A stretch of DNA of 24,149 bases from DAOVQB01 sp023128935 (GTDB lineage Bacteria > Eisenbacteria > RBG-16-71-46 > CAIMUX01 > WJJG01): positions 1-24,149 of the forward strand of contig DAOVQB010000051.1 in the NCBI GenBank assembly GCA_030628905.1, read 5' to 3'. Numbering within the stretch: position 1 is the stretch's first letter; every line of letters begins with the position of its first letter. The notes beneath the pieces are model-generated. The model searched no databases, was not told where the DNA came from, and was given only the letters and a program-made list of their open reading frames with translations. Shown here piece by piece: positions 13,632 through 21,821 of the stretch. The position numbers were made by a program, and so were the translations under genes.

Positions 13632-15335
13632 CTAGGGCAGCAGCACAACCTTCCGTGTGTCGACCAGCAGTCCTTCGGATGATCCGTCCTGCGATGCCTC
13701 AAGGCGCAGGAAGTAGATCCCGTGGCCCAAGCCCGCCCCTTCAAACGCAACTTCATGGTCCCCGGCTCCTTGGTGCCCATTGACCAACAACGCCTCACTG
13801 CGGCCCTGGATGTCGTAGACCCGCAGGGTCACATCAGCGTCTGCCGGCAGCGTGTAGCGCACGGTAGAGCCTACACTCAGCGGATTGCGGAAGTGCGCAA
13901 ACATCGCCACGCGCACTGGATCTTCGCGGGCCGGTTCCACCGCCGAGGGCAACTGGTTGCCGAACTTGAGCCGCGCTGGCACGAACCACTCCATGAGGGT
14001 CACGGACTGATCTGCATTGGTCATCAGCAGGTAGATCTCATCCACAACCGCCGGGGAATTTTGGACGGACACGAAGCTGGTGGCATTACCTACTCCAACT
14101 GGCCAGACTGGCGAAGGGGCATATGCGCCGCCTGGTGTGTACGAGCCATGCGTGTACGGCAGACCCCAGATGCGCACGCCGTTGGGCTCCCCAGTAAAGT
14201 AGGGCAGCACCATATCCGCGTGGTGCTCGAGTGTGAAGTAGGCAGGTGAGGGGTGCTCGAGCTGGATTCTGCGCACGATATCGCCTGCATAGTGATAGTT
14301 GACTGGGACGTAGCATTCCATGATCTCCTGCGTCTGGTCCGCATTCGTCATCTTGAACCGCACCGCATCGATGGTCTGCTCACCCGATTGGATCCGGAAT
14401 GTACCCGACCCGCTGCCGGTGCCCGTCGGATAGAGCGGAGACCCGGAGGCAGCGTACCCCGGCGTCAGCCCACCATTCGTCATGGGGCGCGCGAAGATCC
14501 GCACTCCAGTGACCTCCGTGGTTTGATAGTCGAACATGACGGTGACATCTTCAGAGTTCAGAAGCCCAGCCGGCCAATCCGGCGAGAAACTGACATTGTA
14601 GACCGATCCGTCCTTGAACTCATAGTCCACGGGGATGAAGAACTCGAGCAACATCTCCGTCTGGCTGGGATTGACCATCTGGAAGCGGATCTTGTCGACG
14701 GTGACTTCCGGTCCCGGATTGATATGGAAATACTGTGTCCCGCTGCCCGTCCCTGTCGGGTGGACTGGTGAGCCCGATGCGCTATACCCAGGCGTCAGAC
14801 CCGACCCCGTATAGGGTCGCGCGAAGATGCGCACACCATCAGGATAGTCCGTGGCGTAATCGAACGCTATATTCACATCCTGCTGCTGGAATATCACGCA
14901 CGAAGGCGTCGCGGGGTTCAGTTCGATGTTGTAGATCGCGTGCGCTCCGAAGTAGAAGCTCACCGGCACGTAGAACTCGAGCAGTAGGACTGTATTGTCG
15001 TGGTTGTACACTTGAAAGCGGACATCGTCGACGAGCGCTTCGCCGCTAGTGATCGTGAAATAGCCGCTGCCGCTGCCGCTGCCGGGCACGTAGAGTGGCG
15101 ATCCACTGGCCGCGTAGTTCGGTGTGGTAGATCCGTGTGAAATCGGGCGAGGATAGATCCGCACGCCGTCAGCCACATCAACGCTGTAATCAAATGTGAC
15201 ATCCACATGCACGTTCCACTTGAGAGCAGCCGCCGAACTCGGATCGAACTGGATGTTCGATATGGCCACGCCCATGGCCGGTGCCGTCCCGAAAAGGACC
15301 AGCCCGACAAGCACTAGTGTTAGGTAATTTCGCAT
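13632..15335 (-). CDS. Secreted protein with four 110-residue repeats and FlgD-Ig/T9SS-like C-terminal module
   Basis: Predicted 567 aa. The ATG at 15335 has a perfect AAAGGAGGG upstream; the open frame runs on to 15641 without a better start. The signal peptide covers 1-23 (LTLVLVGLVLFGTAPAMG). Four repeats follow with a strict 110-residue period. FDY occurs at 48-50, 158-160 and 268-270 (PYF at 378-380), and GVRI at 57-60, 167-170, 277-280 and 386-389. Shared segments are ASGSPLYPTGTGSGSG and LLEFFVPV-like strands, suggesting beta-sandwich modules. Residues about 475-567 form a C-terminal module (VRYTLPADADVTLRVYDIQG, GIYFLRLEA, RKVVLLP) typical of FlgD-Ig or T9SS type A sorting domains. 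Likely a cell-surface or secreted structural or adhesive protein. I know no named family for the repeat. Confidence 0.8.
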   Translation of the reverse strand: MRNYLTLVLVGLVLFGTAPAMGVAISNIQFDPSSAAALKWNVHVDVTFDYSVDVADGVRIYPRPISHGSTTPNYAASGSPLYVPGSGSGSGYFTITSGEALVDDVRFQVYNHDNTVLLLEFYVPVSFYFGAHAIYNIELNPATPSCVIFQQQDVNIAFDYATDYPDGVRIFARPYTGSGLTPGYSASGSPVHPTGTGSGTQYFHINPGPEVTVDKIRFQMVNPSQTEMLLEFFIPVDYEFKDGSVYNVSFSPDWPAGLLNSEDVTVMFDYQTTEVTGVRIFARPMTNGGLTPGYAASGSPLYPTGTGSGSGTFRIQSGEQTIDAVRFKMTNADQTQEIMECYVPVNYHYAGDIVRRIQLEHPSPAYFTLEHHADMVLPYFTGEPNGVRIWGLPYTHGSYTPGGAYAPSPVWPVGVGNATSFVSVQNSPAVVDEIYLLMTNADQSVTLMEWFVPARLKFGNQLPSAVEPAREDPVRVAMFAHFRNPLSVGSTVRYTLPADADVTLRVYDIQGRSEALLVNGHQGAGDHEVAFEGAGLGHGIYFLRLEASQDGSSEGLLVDTRKVVLLP

Positions 15336-15719
15336 TACTCCCTCCTTTGTGGATAGACAACGTTCAAGAAGCGTACCTCGATCGGGAGCCCATCGTCCGT
15401 GAGGTGGGCACACTGTAACAGCGCAAGTGTACAAGGCATGCCCCTTGCTGCGCAAGAATGCATTCTCGAGCCCCGCACTGAGATAGGCTTGCTGAATCTG
15501 AGCCTTGCGGATGAATGATGATCCTCTATGAGCCATTATTGCCACGGCGGTATGCGCAACGCCACATTTTCGCGTGTCGTATTCAGAGGGAATCTCCAGT
15601 CGATCGCGGCGCTGTTTTCCAAGCATGGGGGCGATTCCCATTCCTCAATGACGATGAGCAGCAGGTGGCTGGCGCAAACGTTCCTGCGATCAGCGGCCGC
15701 GCAGCTGCAGAAACCGGGC

Positions 15720-15748
15720 TTGACAGATGGATGGCCAACGTCTACTAT
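15720..15748 (+). promoter_or_regulatory. Promoter candidate for the BNR_4/DUF2341 gene
   Basis: TTGACA at 15720-15725 (perfect) and TACTAT at 15743-15748 (four of six) are spaced by 17 bases. Transcription would start near 15755, leaving a leader of about 130 bases. Confidence 0.45.
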
Positions 15749-15766
15749 CCACCATGGGCATGGTGG
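15749..15766. promoter_or_regulatory. Inverted repeat at the predicted start of transcription
   Basis: CCACCATG-GG-CATGGTGG is a perfect 18-base palindrome-like element placed immediately after the -10 hexamer. Such a position suits a repressor operator or a 5'-end hairpin in the mRNA. No known operator consensus is recognised. Confidence 0.35.
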
Positions 15767-15884
15767 TAGGCATAGGTGAGCGACTCAAAGACAAGCCCCA
15801 GCGGGTCAACGACAGAGCTCAGCGACCCAGAAACCGAGCCCCAAGACAGACATGATCGCCCCGCATGCAAAGGAGGAAAGTACG

Positions 15885-18422
15885 ATGAGAGCACAGCATC
15901 GAAATCATGGGCGCTCTTCCTGGTCAGTAGCACTTCCTCTTGGACTGCTCGCCTCAGTCCCCAATCTGAGAATCAGGGCAAAGTCGCCAAGATGCAGCAT
16001 TCTCTCACTAACATCATTCCTGCTTATGGCACTATTGCTATTGACTCCACAGGTCGCCTATTGCTGGCTGGATGGCTGGACATATCAGCGCGAACTGACC
16101 TTGGACCCCGCAACGCCCGCAGACTCGTTTCAGACCAAGGTAGTCCTGACCCCCTCCAATTTCGACTACTCACACGCGCTCGATGATGGTGCGGACTTGA
16201 GATTCACCGATGCCAGCGACAACTTGCAGGATTTTTGGATTTCCGCCTGGAGTGTTGATGACACTTCCACGATTTGGGTTGAGGTCCAGGCCTCCGGCAC
16301 ATCAACACTCTACATGTATTATGGCAAGGCGTCCGCCACTGCGGCCAGCGACGGTGATGCTACCTTTGATTTCTTTGATGACTTTGACGGCATTCTGTCT
16401 ACCTCGGATTACTTTGCCTCCAATGCGCTCTTTATCCCATTTTCCCGCGTCTCGCCGCCATCCATACACAATGACAACTATACCTATGTTACCTACCAAG
16501 GCCATGCCATGGATCCCTATGTTGTCCAATATGACCATCTGAGCCAGGAGTGGACTTCTCCATTCCAGGCGGGGGTCAATCAACTTGGCAATGATGATCA
16601 CGGTGCGCCTGCCATCATCCGTGACGCCACTGGCCATTTGCACGTGTTTTTTGGCACTCATAACACCCACATCCAGCATTCGAAATCCGCGCATCCTGAC
16701 GATGTGACCGAGTGGATAACGCAACCCGATATTTCCTGCGGTGGCGCTTCATATCAACAGTGCGTCACGCTGCCCAATGGCGACATCTATCTCTTCTATC
16801 GCAAGTTCCTCGAATATGGTCCCGGCTTTTGGAATAGAACCCTGGCCTATATCATATCCACCGATAACGGAGATACCTGGACACCTCCCAGTGTCATTGT
16901 CGACTTCGCGGGAATTGACAATTGGATCTATCCTGGAGGAATCGACACCGATGGAACATTACAGATACATGTCGCTTGGACATATTATAACGGTACTGAC
17001 AGACGAGGTATCTATCATGCCTATCTGAATCTCGCCGATTCGAATATGTATGGTATGGACGGAGTCAGTTTGGGAACCACAATTAGCAAGGCGGAAGCAG
17101 ACGTTCACTGCTTTGCCGTCAACTGTGGCAATGACAATGTATACAACCCCAAAGTACACATCGACGCTGATAGAACCCCTTATATACTCTTCAATCATTT
17201 CGGAACCAATATCGAGTTTACGCGCTGGAATGGAAGTTCCTGGACAACGCCCGAGATAGTAATAACCGGCAAATCCTATGATTACATCGTTCATTCGCCA
17301 ACAGACATCGAGGCCTATCTCGTAACTGACGGCCATGAGACACTAGACAAGTGGACTTGGGACGGGGCCGCATGGTCTTTTGATTCCACAGTCTATGAGC
17401 GCACGGCAAGCTGGATTGCCCTTCCGAAAATCGTCCTGGGCGGGATCGACGAATTCGAAGTAGTGTTCGGCGAGGAGGAAGATGACTACACAACCCCGTT
17501 GAAGGTATATGCCTATGGTGATGATGGCTTTGTTCAATCAACATCAACTGAAATAGATACGAGCAAATGGACGGGCGACACGAACCATGCTTTTGTGGAC
17601 AACTCAATCCTGACCTATGATGGCGGGGAAGATGCCACCTGGTACTTTATCGATGGTATCTCTGATGGAATACTACAGAACTTCGCTGCGCCCATAGTAG
17701 TGGAGTTCAACGCCATTATGCATACGAGCGGAGGAACTCGCAGGGATGCTGAAATAGGACTGAGGAATTTCGCAAGCAGTAGGTATGCGCATATATATCG
17801 TCAAGGAGCAAACAACTATAACTGGTATTCGACCCGGGAGACAGCCTGGGAAGAGGGGCCAGGGAACTTCTCATATGATGTGTGGACGCATTTCAAAATG
17901 GCCTGGAAAACAGATGCGGTGGACTTCTACTACAAGGATGCATCTAGCGGCAGCCTGGAGGCGCCAGACGCAACTCATACAGCACAGGTGCCGACAGTGG
18001 AAATGAATCCATTCCTAGGATCGCGATGGGGAGCCATGCAATGTGATTGGTATCTCGCCCGCAAGCATGCAGAGCATGAACCCGTCATAAGTGTTGGAGA
18101 GGAGAATACTGCGGCAACAGTAGACGAGCATCTTCCGGGCACGCATAGACCCGAAATCATTCTCTATCATAATAGCGCCAATCCAGTGTTCGGCACGAGT
18201 GGGGCTAGGATTTCCTATGCTTTGTTAAAGCCAGACCATGTATCGCTCAGGATCTATGACGTCAGCGGTCAACTGATTGCAACCCTGGTGAATGGAACTC
18301 AGCAAGCGGGTGATCATACGGTGCTCTGGAACCCTGAACCGGATTTGCGCTCAGGGAAATATTTCTATCGTATTATTGCGGGCAATGCAGCCGCCAACGG
18401 CCAGTGCGTCATCTTCAGATAG
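15885..18422 (+). CDS. Secreted DUF2341 / BNR_4 propeller / lectin-like protein with sorting tail
   Basis: Predicted 845 aa. The ATG at 15885 has AAAGGAGG eight bases upstream and is preferred to the in-frame ATG at 15852. A long basic N-region leads to a hydrophobic signal at about 43-60. Domains: DUF2341 at about 61-168 (GWTYQRELTL, ADLRFTDASD, STLYMYYG); a BNR_4-type propeller at about 195-530 (TYVTYQGHAMDPYVVQYDH, NDDHGAPAIIRDATGHLHVF, GTHNTHIQHSKS, LPNGDIYLFYR, STDNGDTW); a concanavalin-like lectin region at about 545-740 (IDTSKW, YDVWTHFKMAWK, VDFYYKD); and a FlgD-Ig/T9SS-like tail at 755-845 (ISYALLKPDHVSLRIYDVSG, GKYFYRII). BNR_4 folds occur in polysaccharide lyases such as ulvan lyases and in sialidase-like proteins, so a carbohydrate target is plausible. 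The enzymatic activity is unproven. Its codons look more A/T-rich than those of its neighbours. Confidence 0.8.
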   Translation: MRAQHRNHGRSSWSVALPLGLLASVPNLRIRAKSPRCSILSLTSFLLMALLLLTPQVAYCWLDGWTYQRELTLDPATPADSFQTKVVLTPSNFDYSHALDDGADLRFTDASDNLQDFWISAWSVDDTSTIWVEVQASGTSTLYMYYGKASATAASDGDATFDFFDDFDGILSTSDYFASNALFIPFSRVSPPSIHNDNYTYVTYQGHAMDPYVVQYDHLSQEWTSPFQAGVNQLGNDDHGAPAIIRDATGHLHVFFGTHNTHIQHSKSAHPDDVTEWITQPDISCGGASYQQCVTLPNGDIYLFYRKFLEYGPGFWNRTLAYIISTDNGDTWTPPSVIVDFAGIDNWIYPGGIDTDGTLQIHVAWTYYNGTDRRGIYHAYLNLADSNMYGMDGVSLGTTISKAEADVHCFAVNCGNDNVYNPKVHIDADRTPYILFNHFGTNIEFTRWNGSSWTTPEIVITGKSYDYIVHSPTDIEAYLVTDGHETLDKWTWDGAAWSFDSTVYERTASWIALPKIVLGGIDEFEVVFGEEEDDYTTPLKVYAYGDDGFVQSTSTEIDTSKWTGDTNHAFVDNSILTYDGGEDATWYFIDGISDGILQNFAAPIVVEFNAIMHTSGGTRRDAEIGLRNFASSRYAHIYRQGANNYNWYSTRETAWEEGPGNFSYDVWTHFKMAWKTDAVDFYYKDASSGSLEAPDATHTAQVPTVEMNPFLGSRWGAMQCDWYLARKHAEHEPVISVGEENTAATVDEHLPGTHRPEIILYHNSANPVFGTSGARISYALLKPDHVSLRIYDVSGQLIATLVNGTQQAGDHTVLWNPEPDLRSGKYFYRIIAGNAAANGQCVIFR

Positions 18423-18513
18423 GAGCAAGTGATCAGCGACTCTCAGAAGCCTCCGGCGTGGGAAAGTAGTTGACGGTGGTCAAGCAAGCGATCCGCGGAC
18501 CTATTCTTGGCTC

Positions 18514-18535
18514 TCGCGCTCGGGAAGCAGCGCGA
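18514..18535. terminator. Small stem-loop between convergent genes
   Basis: TCGCGCT-cgggaagc-AGCGCGA is a seven-pair stem in the 143-base gap between the BNR_4 gene and the glycosyltransferase gene. There is no T-tract, so a terminator role is only suggested by position. Confidence 0.25.
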
Positions 18536-18565
18536 CATGATTGTACTCGTCTGCGAAAGATGGGG

Positions 18566-20044
18566 CTAGGCGCCTTGCATCACATTTTGGAGAAACGACT
18601 CGACCTCCGCAATGCGCCGCGACCACGCTGCATCATGGGCGCGGCTGATGCGCGCCGCCTGTTGCGGTGCTTTCTCGGGCTCGGCAAGCGCCGCCCCGAA
18701 GGCCTCCTCCAACTCCTCGCGGGTCGTATACAGGTAGAGCAGCTCACGGAAGGCCTTCAGCGTGCGGCGAAAGGAAGCCACTACGGGCCGGCCGGTTGCC
18801 AGGTATTCGTAGAGCTTCAGGCCCCGCACTGATTCCAAGTGCGGCTCACGCCGGAAGGGAAAGATGAGTACTTCCGATGCGGCCACAACATCAGCGGCCT
18901 GTTCAGGCCGAATGGGACCCACGGGCATAATCCTCTGCCCGTGAAACCGTTGGAAGATGGCTCGCCCCTCCGGACTCACCTCTCCAACAAAGAGAAAGAG
19001 GGTCTCTTCATCCAGGCTCATCATGGTTCGGAGATCTTCATAAGAGATGCGCGCGTCAGCCCGGCCCAAGTAGCAGATGGTCTTGAGATCGGGCGGGATG
19101 CCCAGGGCCGAGCGGACCGCTGCCTTCCTCTGGACATCCGGCGGGCGGAACAGGGAAAGATCCACACCGTGTTCGATCACGACCTCCGGGATCTCCGGTC
19201 TCAGCAGACGCCCCCAGGATTCGAGGAGGTAGCGATTGACTGCAATCATGCCATCAACCAGAGGCAAACCCTCTGTCAGCACCTCCTCGTAGGCGGCAGC
19301 GATCGAACGGGAGCGAGCCAGGCTCGGGAAATCGTCGAGACAATCGAAAACGAGCGGCCCCGCATAGATCTCCCGAACCGTCCTGATGAGTGCCGGATGA
19401 TAAACCAGCGCCACTTCGGGGCGGAATGAGAAGCGCTCCGAGCTATCCTTTCCGTCGTCAGAGAGGGTTGCGATCACAGCTCGCACTTCCGCGCCCCAGC
19501 GCTTCCAGCCGGCGCGCGTGGCCCAGCCCCAGCGCCCCATGGCCGCAAATGCCACACCCTTCTCTGCGACATGGAGCCCGGGTTGGACGGACCGGATCCG
19601 AACCCCCGCGACCCGCAGGTCCTCACCAGCGTTTTCCGGCTGTGCCATTGGTCCCGTGGCGCTTGCGGACTCCGTCCCCTGTGCAATCGCCGCGGGCTCC
19701 GTGCTCTCTACAGCCGCTGCGGGTTCTGAATTGCCGGCAGGCGCAGTGGATGTCGATCCCTCCAGGCTCACCGTGGATCCTGTGTCTCCCGCAACACCCT
19801 TCGGAACAGAAGCGGCGGAACCTGGAGATACCCGATCGGCTTGACCATGCTCGTCACACGACGATATCTGATCCAAGGGGATCTCATCTAATTCAAATCG
19901 TCCCGGATCCATGAGGGAACGAAACGGCCGGGGGGGATTCAGGTAAAGGACCTCGTGTCCCTGAGCGGAAAGCCCGAGCGCCACCTGCTGCTGCCTGCGG
20001 CGCATGCTTTCGAAGGGAACGCTCGCTACGATGAGAATGCGCAT
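18566..20044 (-). CDS. GT-B fold glycosyltransferase (family 4-like)
   Basis: Predicted 492 aa, ATG at 20044 with GAGAGGAG six bases upstream; an ATG at 20092 in frame is less well placed. The N-terminal Rossmann half begins MRILIVASVPFESMRRRQQQ with the Gly-rich loop region LGLSAQGHEVLYLNPP. LVFDCLDDFPSL at 231-242 resembles TuaH-like enzymes. The donor half includes TICYLGRADARISYE (322-336) and VEHG-like IEHGVDLSLF (290-299). ESVRGLKLYEYLATGRPVVAS (404-424) is the GT4 signature for nucleotide-sugar phosphate binding. About 75 residues (65-140) in the N-terminal half are Ala/Ser/Thr/Glu/Gly-rich and absent from usual members. It likely transfers a sugar from a nucleotide donor during surface polysaccharide synthesis, at the cytoplasmic side. 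The substrate is unknown. No neighbouring wzx/wzy-type genes are seen. Confidence 0.85.
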   Translation of the reverse strand: MRILIVASVPFESMRRRQQQVALGLSAQGHEVLYLNPPRPFRSLMDPGRFELDEIPLDQISSCDEHGQADRVSPGSAASVPKGVAGDTGSTVSLEGSTSTAPAGNSEPAAAVESTEPAAIAQGTESASATGPMAQPENAGEDLRVAGVRIRSVQPGLHVAEKGVAFAAMGRWGWATRAGWKRWGAEVRAVIATLSDDGKDSSERFSFRPEVALVYHPALIRTVREIYAGPLVFDCLDDFPSLARSRSIAAAYEEVLTEGLPLVDGMIAVNRYLLESWGRLLRPEIPEVVIEHGVDLSLFRPPDVQRKAAVRSALGIPPDLKTICYLGRADARISYEDLRTMMSLDEETLFLFVGEVSPEGRAIFQRFHGQRIMPVGPIRPEQAADVVAASEVLIFPFRREPHLESVRGLKLYEYLATGRPVVASFRRTLKAFRELLYLYTTREELEEAFGAALAEPEKAPQQAARISRAHDAAWSRRIAEVESFLQNVMQGA

Positions 20045-20149
20045 GCGTGCTCCTCTCACAGCCCCTCGCCATAAATACTGACTGTCTCCCAACGCCGGCG
20101 CCAGTGCAACCGTTCATGATATCCGTAGCTCTACTCTTGCAGGAGGAAA

Positions 20150-20227
20150 ATGAGCGCGTCGCGCACCTGCCGGGGGCAGATCGAGTCCATGCACGACCGC
20201 ATGATCGCATGTATACTCCGGCTCTGA
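20150..20227 (+). CDS. Possible 25-codon small ORF with strong ribosome binding site
   Basis: An ATG at 20150 follows AGGAGGAAA directly and opens 25 codons (starting MSASRTCRGQIESMHD) ending at TGA 20225-20227. That is 47 bases before the GTG of the propeller gene. Its ribosome binding site is as good as those of proven neighbours. No homology can be judged. It may be a leader peptide or a chance frame. Confidence 0.3.
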   Translation: MSASRTCRGQIESMHDRMIACILRL

Positions 20228-20274
20228 TTGGTCTGCACCCCCGTACGTGGACGCGCTCGCAGGAGGACAGTATC

Positions 20275-21573
20275 GTGACTAGGAAATGCTCCACGATTGC
20301 TTCTGATGCTTCACAGTGGGTTGGATGCAACCTATGCGGGGTCAGTCTGAGTGTCCTCCTGGCACTCACCTGCCTGGCCGTGCCCCCCACCGCCCTCGAG
20401 ACTGTGCTCATTGACGGCGTCCCCTATCTGCGCAATCCCGAGCAGCCCGAAGAGGGCACGCGGGTCGTGCAGCTCGAGGAGCTGTGGCGTGCCGGGGGCG
20501 ATGACGATGAGGTCTTCTTCGGCGTCATCCGCGAGGTTGTGAGCGACGACGTCGGACGCCTCTACCTGCTCGATCAGCAGCTCACCCAGGTGTGGGTGTA
20601 CGCACCGGACGGCGAGTTCCTCCGAACCCTCAGTCGCCAGGGCGAAGGCCCCGGGGAGGTCAACCGCCCCGGCGACTGCTTCCTCTTGCCGGCCGGCGGT
20701 CTGGGCGTGCTCGACCGCTCCCCCGGCAAGGTCACCCGGGTGGATCTCCAGGGCACTCCTATGAGCTCCCTGCACATCCGGCGGCAGGGAGAGACCGGGT
20801 CGGGCTCGATGCAGGTGCGCAGCGGGCTGTGGCGTGGCGGGACCCTGGTCCTCTGCGGACAGGAGCGGCGCCAAGTGGACGGCCAGCACCTGCACATCGG
20901 TTTCCTGAGCACCTTCAGTGAGGACGGTGTAGAACAACAGCGGCTTTGGCACCATGACAAACAGGCCTGGGACTTCGAGAACCGCAGCTTCACCGAGAAG
21001 TACTCCTACTTTGTGGAGGATGGCCGGGGATGGACGATCGGGCCCCGGGGAGAGGTCTATGTGGCCCGTGAGCGCGACCGCTATGCGGTCCACGTCTATG
21101 CTGCCGACGGGACCCTGATGCGAGTCATCGAGCGCGAATTCATCCCGACGCAACGCTCGGGGAAGGATAAGCAGCGGGTTGCCGCGGGCCTCACCATGAC
21201 GATCAACGGCGAGGTTATACAGCTGGACTCCGATATCATGGATACGGATCCGTGCCTGCGGCAGATCCATGTCGACGAGCAGGGTCAGCTGTGGGTTTGG
21301 CACGCCCGCAGCTTGGAGAATCAACCCGAGGGTATCTTTGCCTCCTGTGACCTCTTCGCTGCCGACGGCCGCTACCTCGCCCAGGTGCAGCTGGCCGTGG
21401 AGGCCGATCCGCACCAGGATCGCTTGATCCCGCTCTCCGGAGGCCGCTTCGTGCTCCTGCGGGGTATCATTGATGCGATGGATGCCATGTGGGGCGGCAG
21501 CTCCAAGGACGAGAGCGTCGCGGACATCGTGCCCCTCGAGGTGATCTGCCTGCGCGCTGACCTGTCCTGGTAG
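20275..21573 (+). CDS. Exported 6-bladed beta-propeller (NHL-like) protein
   Basis: Predicted 432 aa. The GTG at 20275 with AGGAGG eight bases upstream starts right before a signal peptide (about 20-40: LCGVSLSVLLALTCLAVPP); the frame is open further upstream but without signal or ribosome binding site. Blade-like segments recur: GRLYLLDQQLTQVWVYAPDGEF (95-115), GLGVLDRSPGKVTRVDLQG (142-160), GEVYVARERDRYAVHVYAADG (259-279) and QLWVWHARS (338-346). RQGEGPGE at 121-128 is a hallmark of the 6-bladed propeller family widespread in Bacteroidota and related phyla. Such proteins are usually exported and bind ligands or partners; enzymatic activity is not indicated. It diverges from the glycosyltransferase and is followed, after 248 bases, by another exported propeller protein. 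Confidence 0.8.
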   Translation: MTRKCSTIASDASQWVGCNLCGVSLSVLLALTCLAVPPTALETVLIDGVPYLRNPEQPEEGTRVVQLEELWRAGGDDDEVFFGVIREVVSDDVGRLYLLDQQLTQVWVYAPDGEFLRTLSRQGEGPGEVNRPGDCFLLPAGGLGVLDRSPGKVTRVDLQGTPMSSLHIRRQGETGSGSMQVRSGLWRGGTLVLCGQERRQVDGQHLHIGFLSTFSEDGVEQQRLWHHDKQAWDFENRSFTEKYSYFVEDGRGWTIGPRGEVYVARERDRYAVHVYAADGTLMRVIEREFIPTQRSGKDKQRVAAGLTMTINGEVIQLDSDIMDTDPCLRQIHVDEQGQLWVWHARSLENQPEGIFASCDLFAADGRYLAQVQLAVEADPHQDRLIPLSGGRFVLLRGIIDAMDAMWGGSSKDESVADIVPLEVICLRADLSW

Positions 21574-21772
21574 CCAGCAAGACCCTGATGCACTGTTGCG
21601 ATGCGGCGTGCTTCTGCGATTCGCACCTCGTTTCGGTGTTAGATTTCGGGCCGGTCCACGAAGTAGAATTGTAGTTGAGAATCGACATCCGGTCCCTTCA
21701 AGCAGAATGAGCACCGATGCAGAGCAATCTAGAATCCTTTCAGGCAGCCCTACCGCCCTGGTCCAAATGGCT

Positions 21773-21804
21773 GATGGACCCCACTAAGCCGATGGACCCC
21801 ACTA
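21773..21804 (+). repeat. 14-bp direct repeat ahead of the calcium-repeat protein gene
   Basis: GATGGACCCCACTA occurs at 21773-21786 and 21791-21804, an 18-base period. It ends five bases before the AAGGAGG of the next gene (21809-21815). Confidence 0.85.
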
Positions 21805-21821
21805 TTATAAGGAGGCGTCCC

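Larger units (their letters stand above)
15336..15884. other. Divergent intergenic region between two secreted-protein genes
   Basis: These 549 bases hold no convincing gene; the two overlapping plus-strand frames near 15515-15779 lack ribosome binding sites and protein character. It contains a promoter candidate and an inverted repeat at 15720-15766. No RNA gene or mobile element remnant was recognised. Confidence 0.6.

Noticed and set aside
20332..21714. 460-codon minus-strand frame opposite the 6-bladed propeller gene
   Set aside because: Antisense shadow of a propeller gene with signal peptide and family motif RQGEGPGE.
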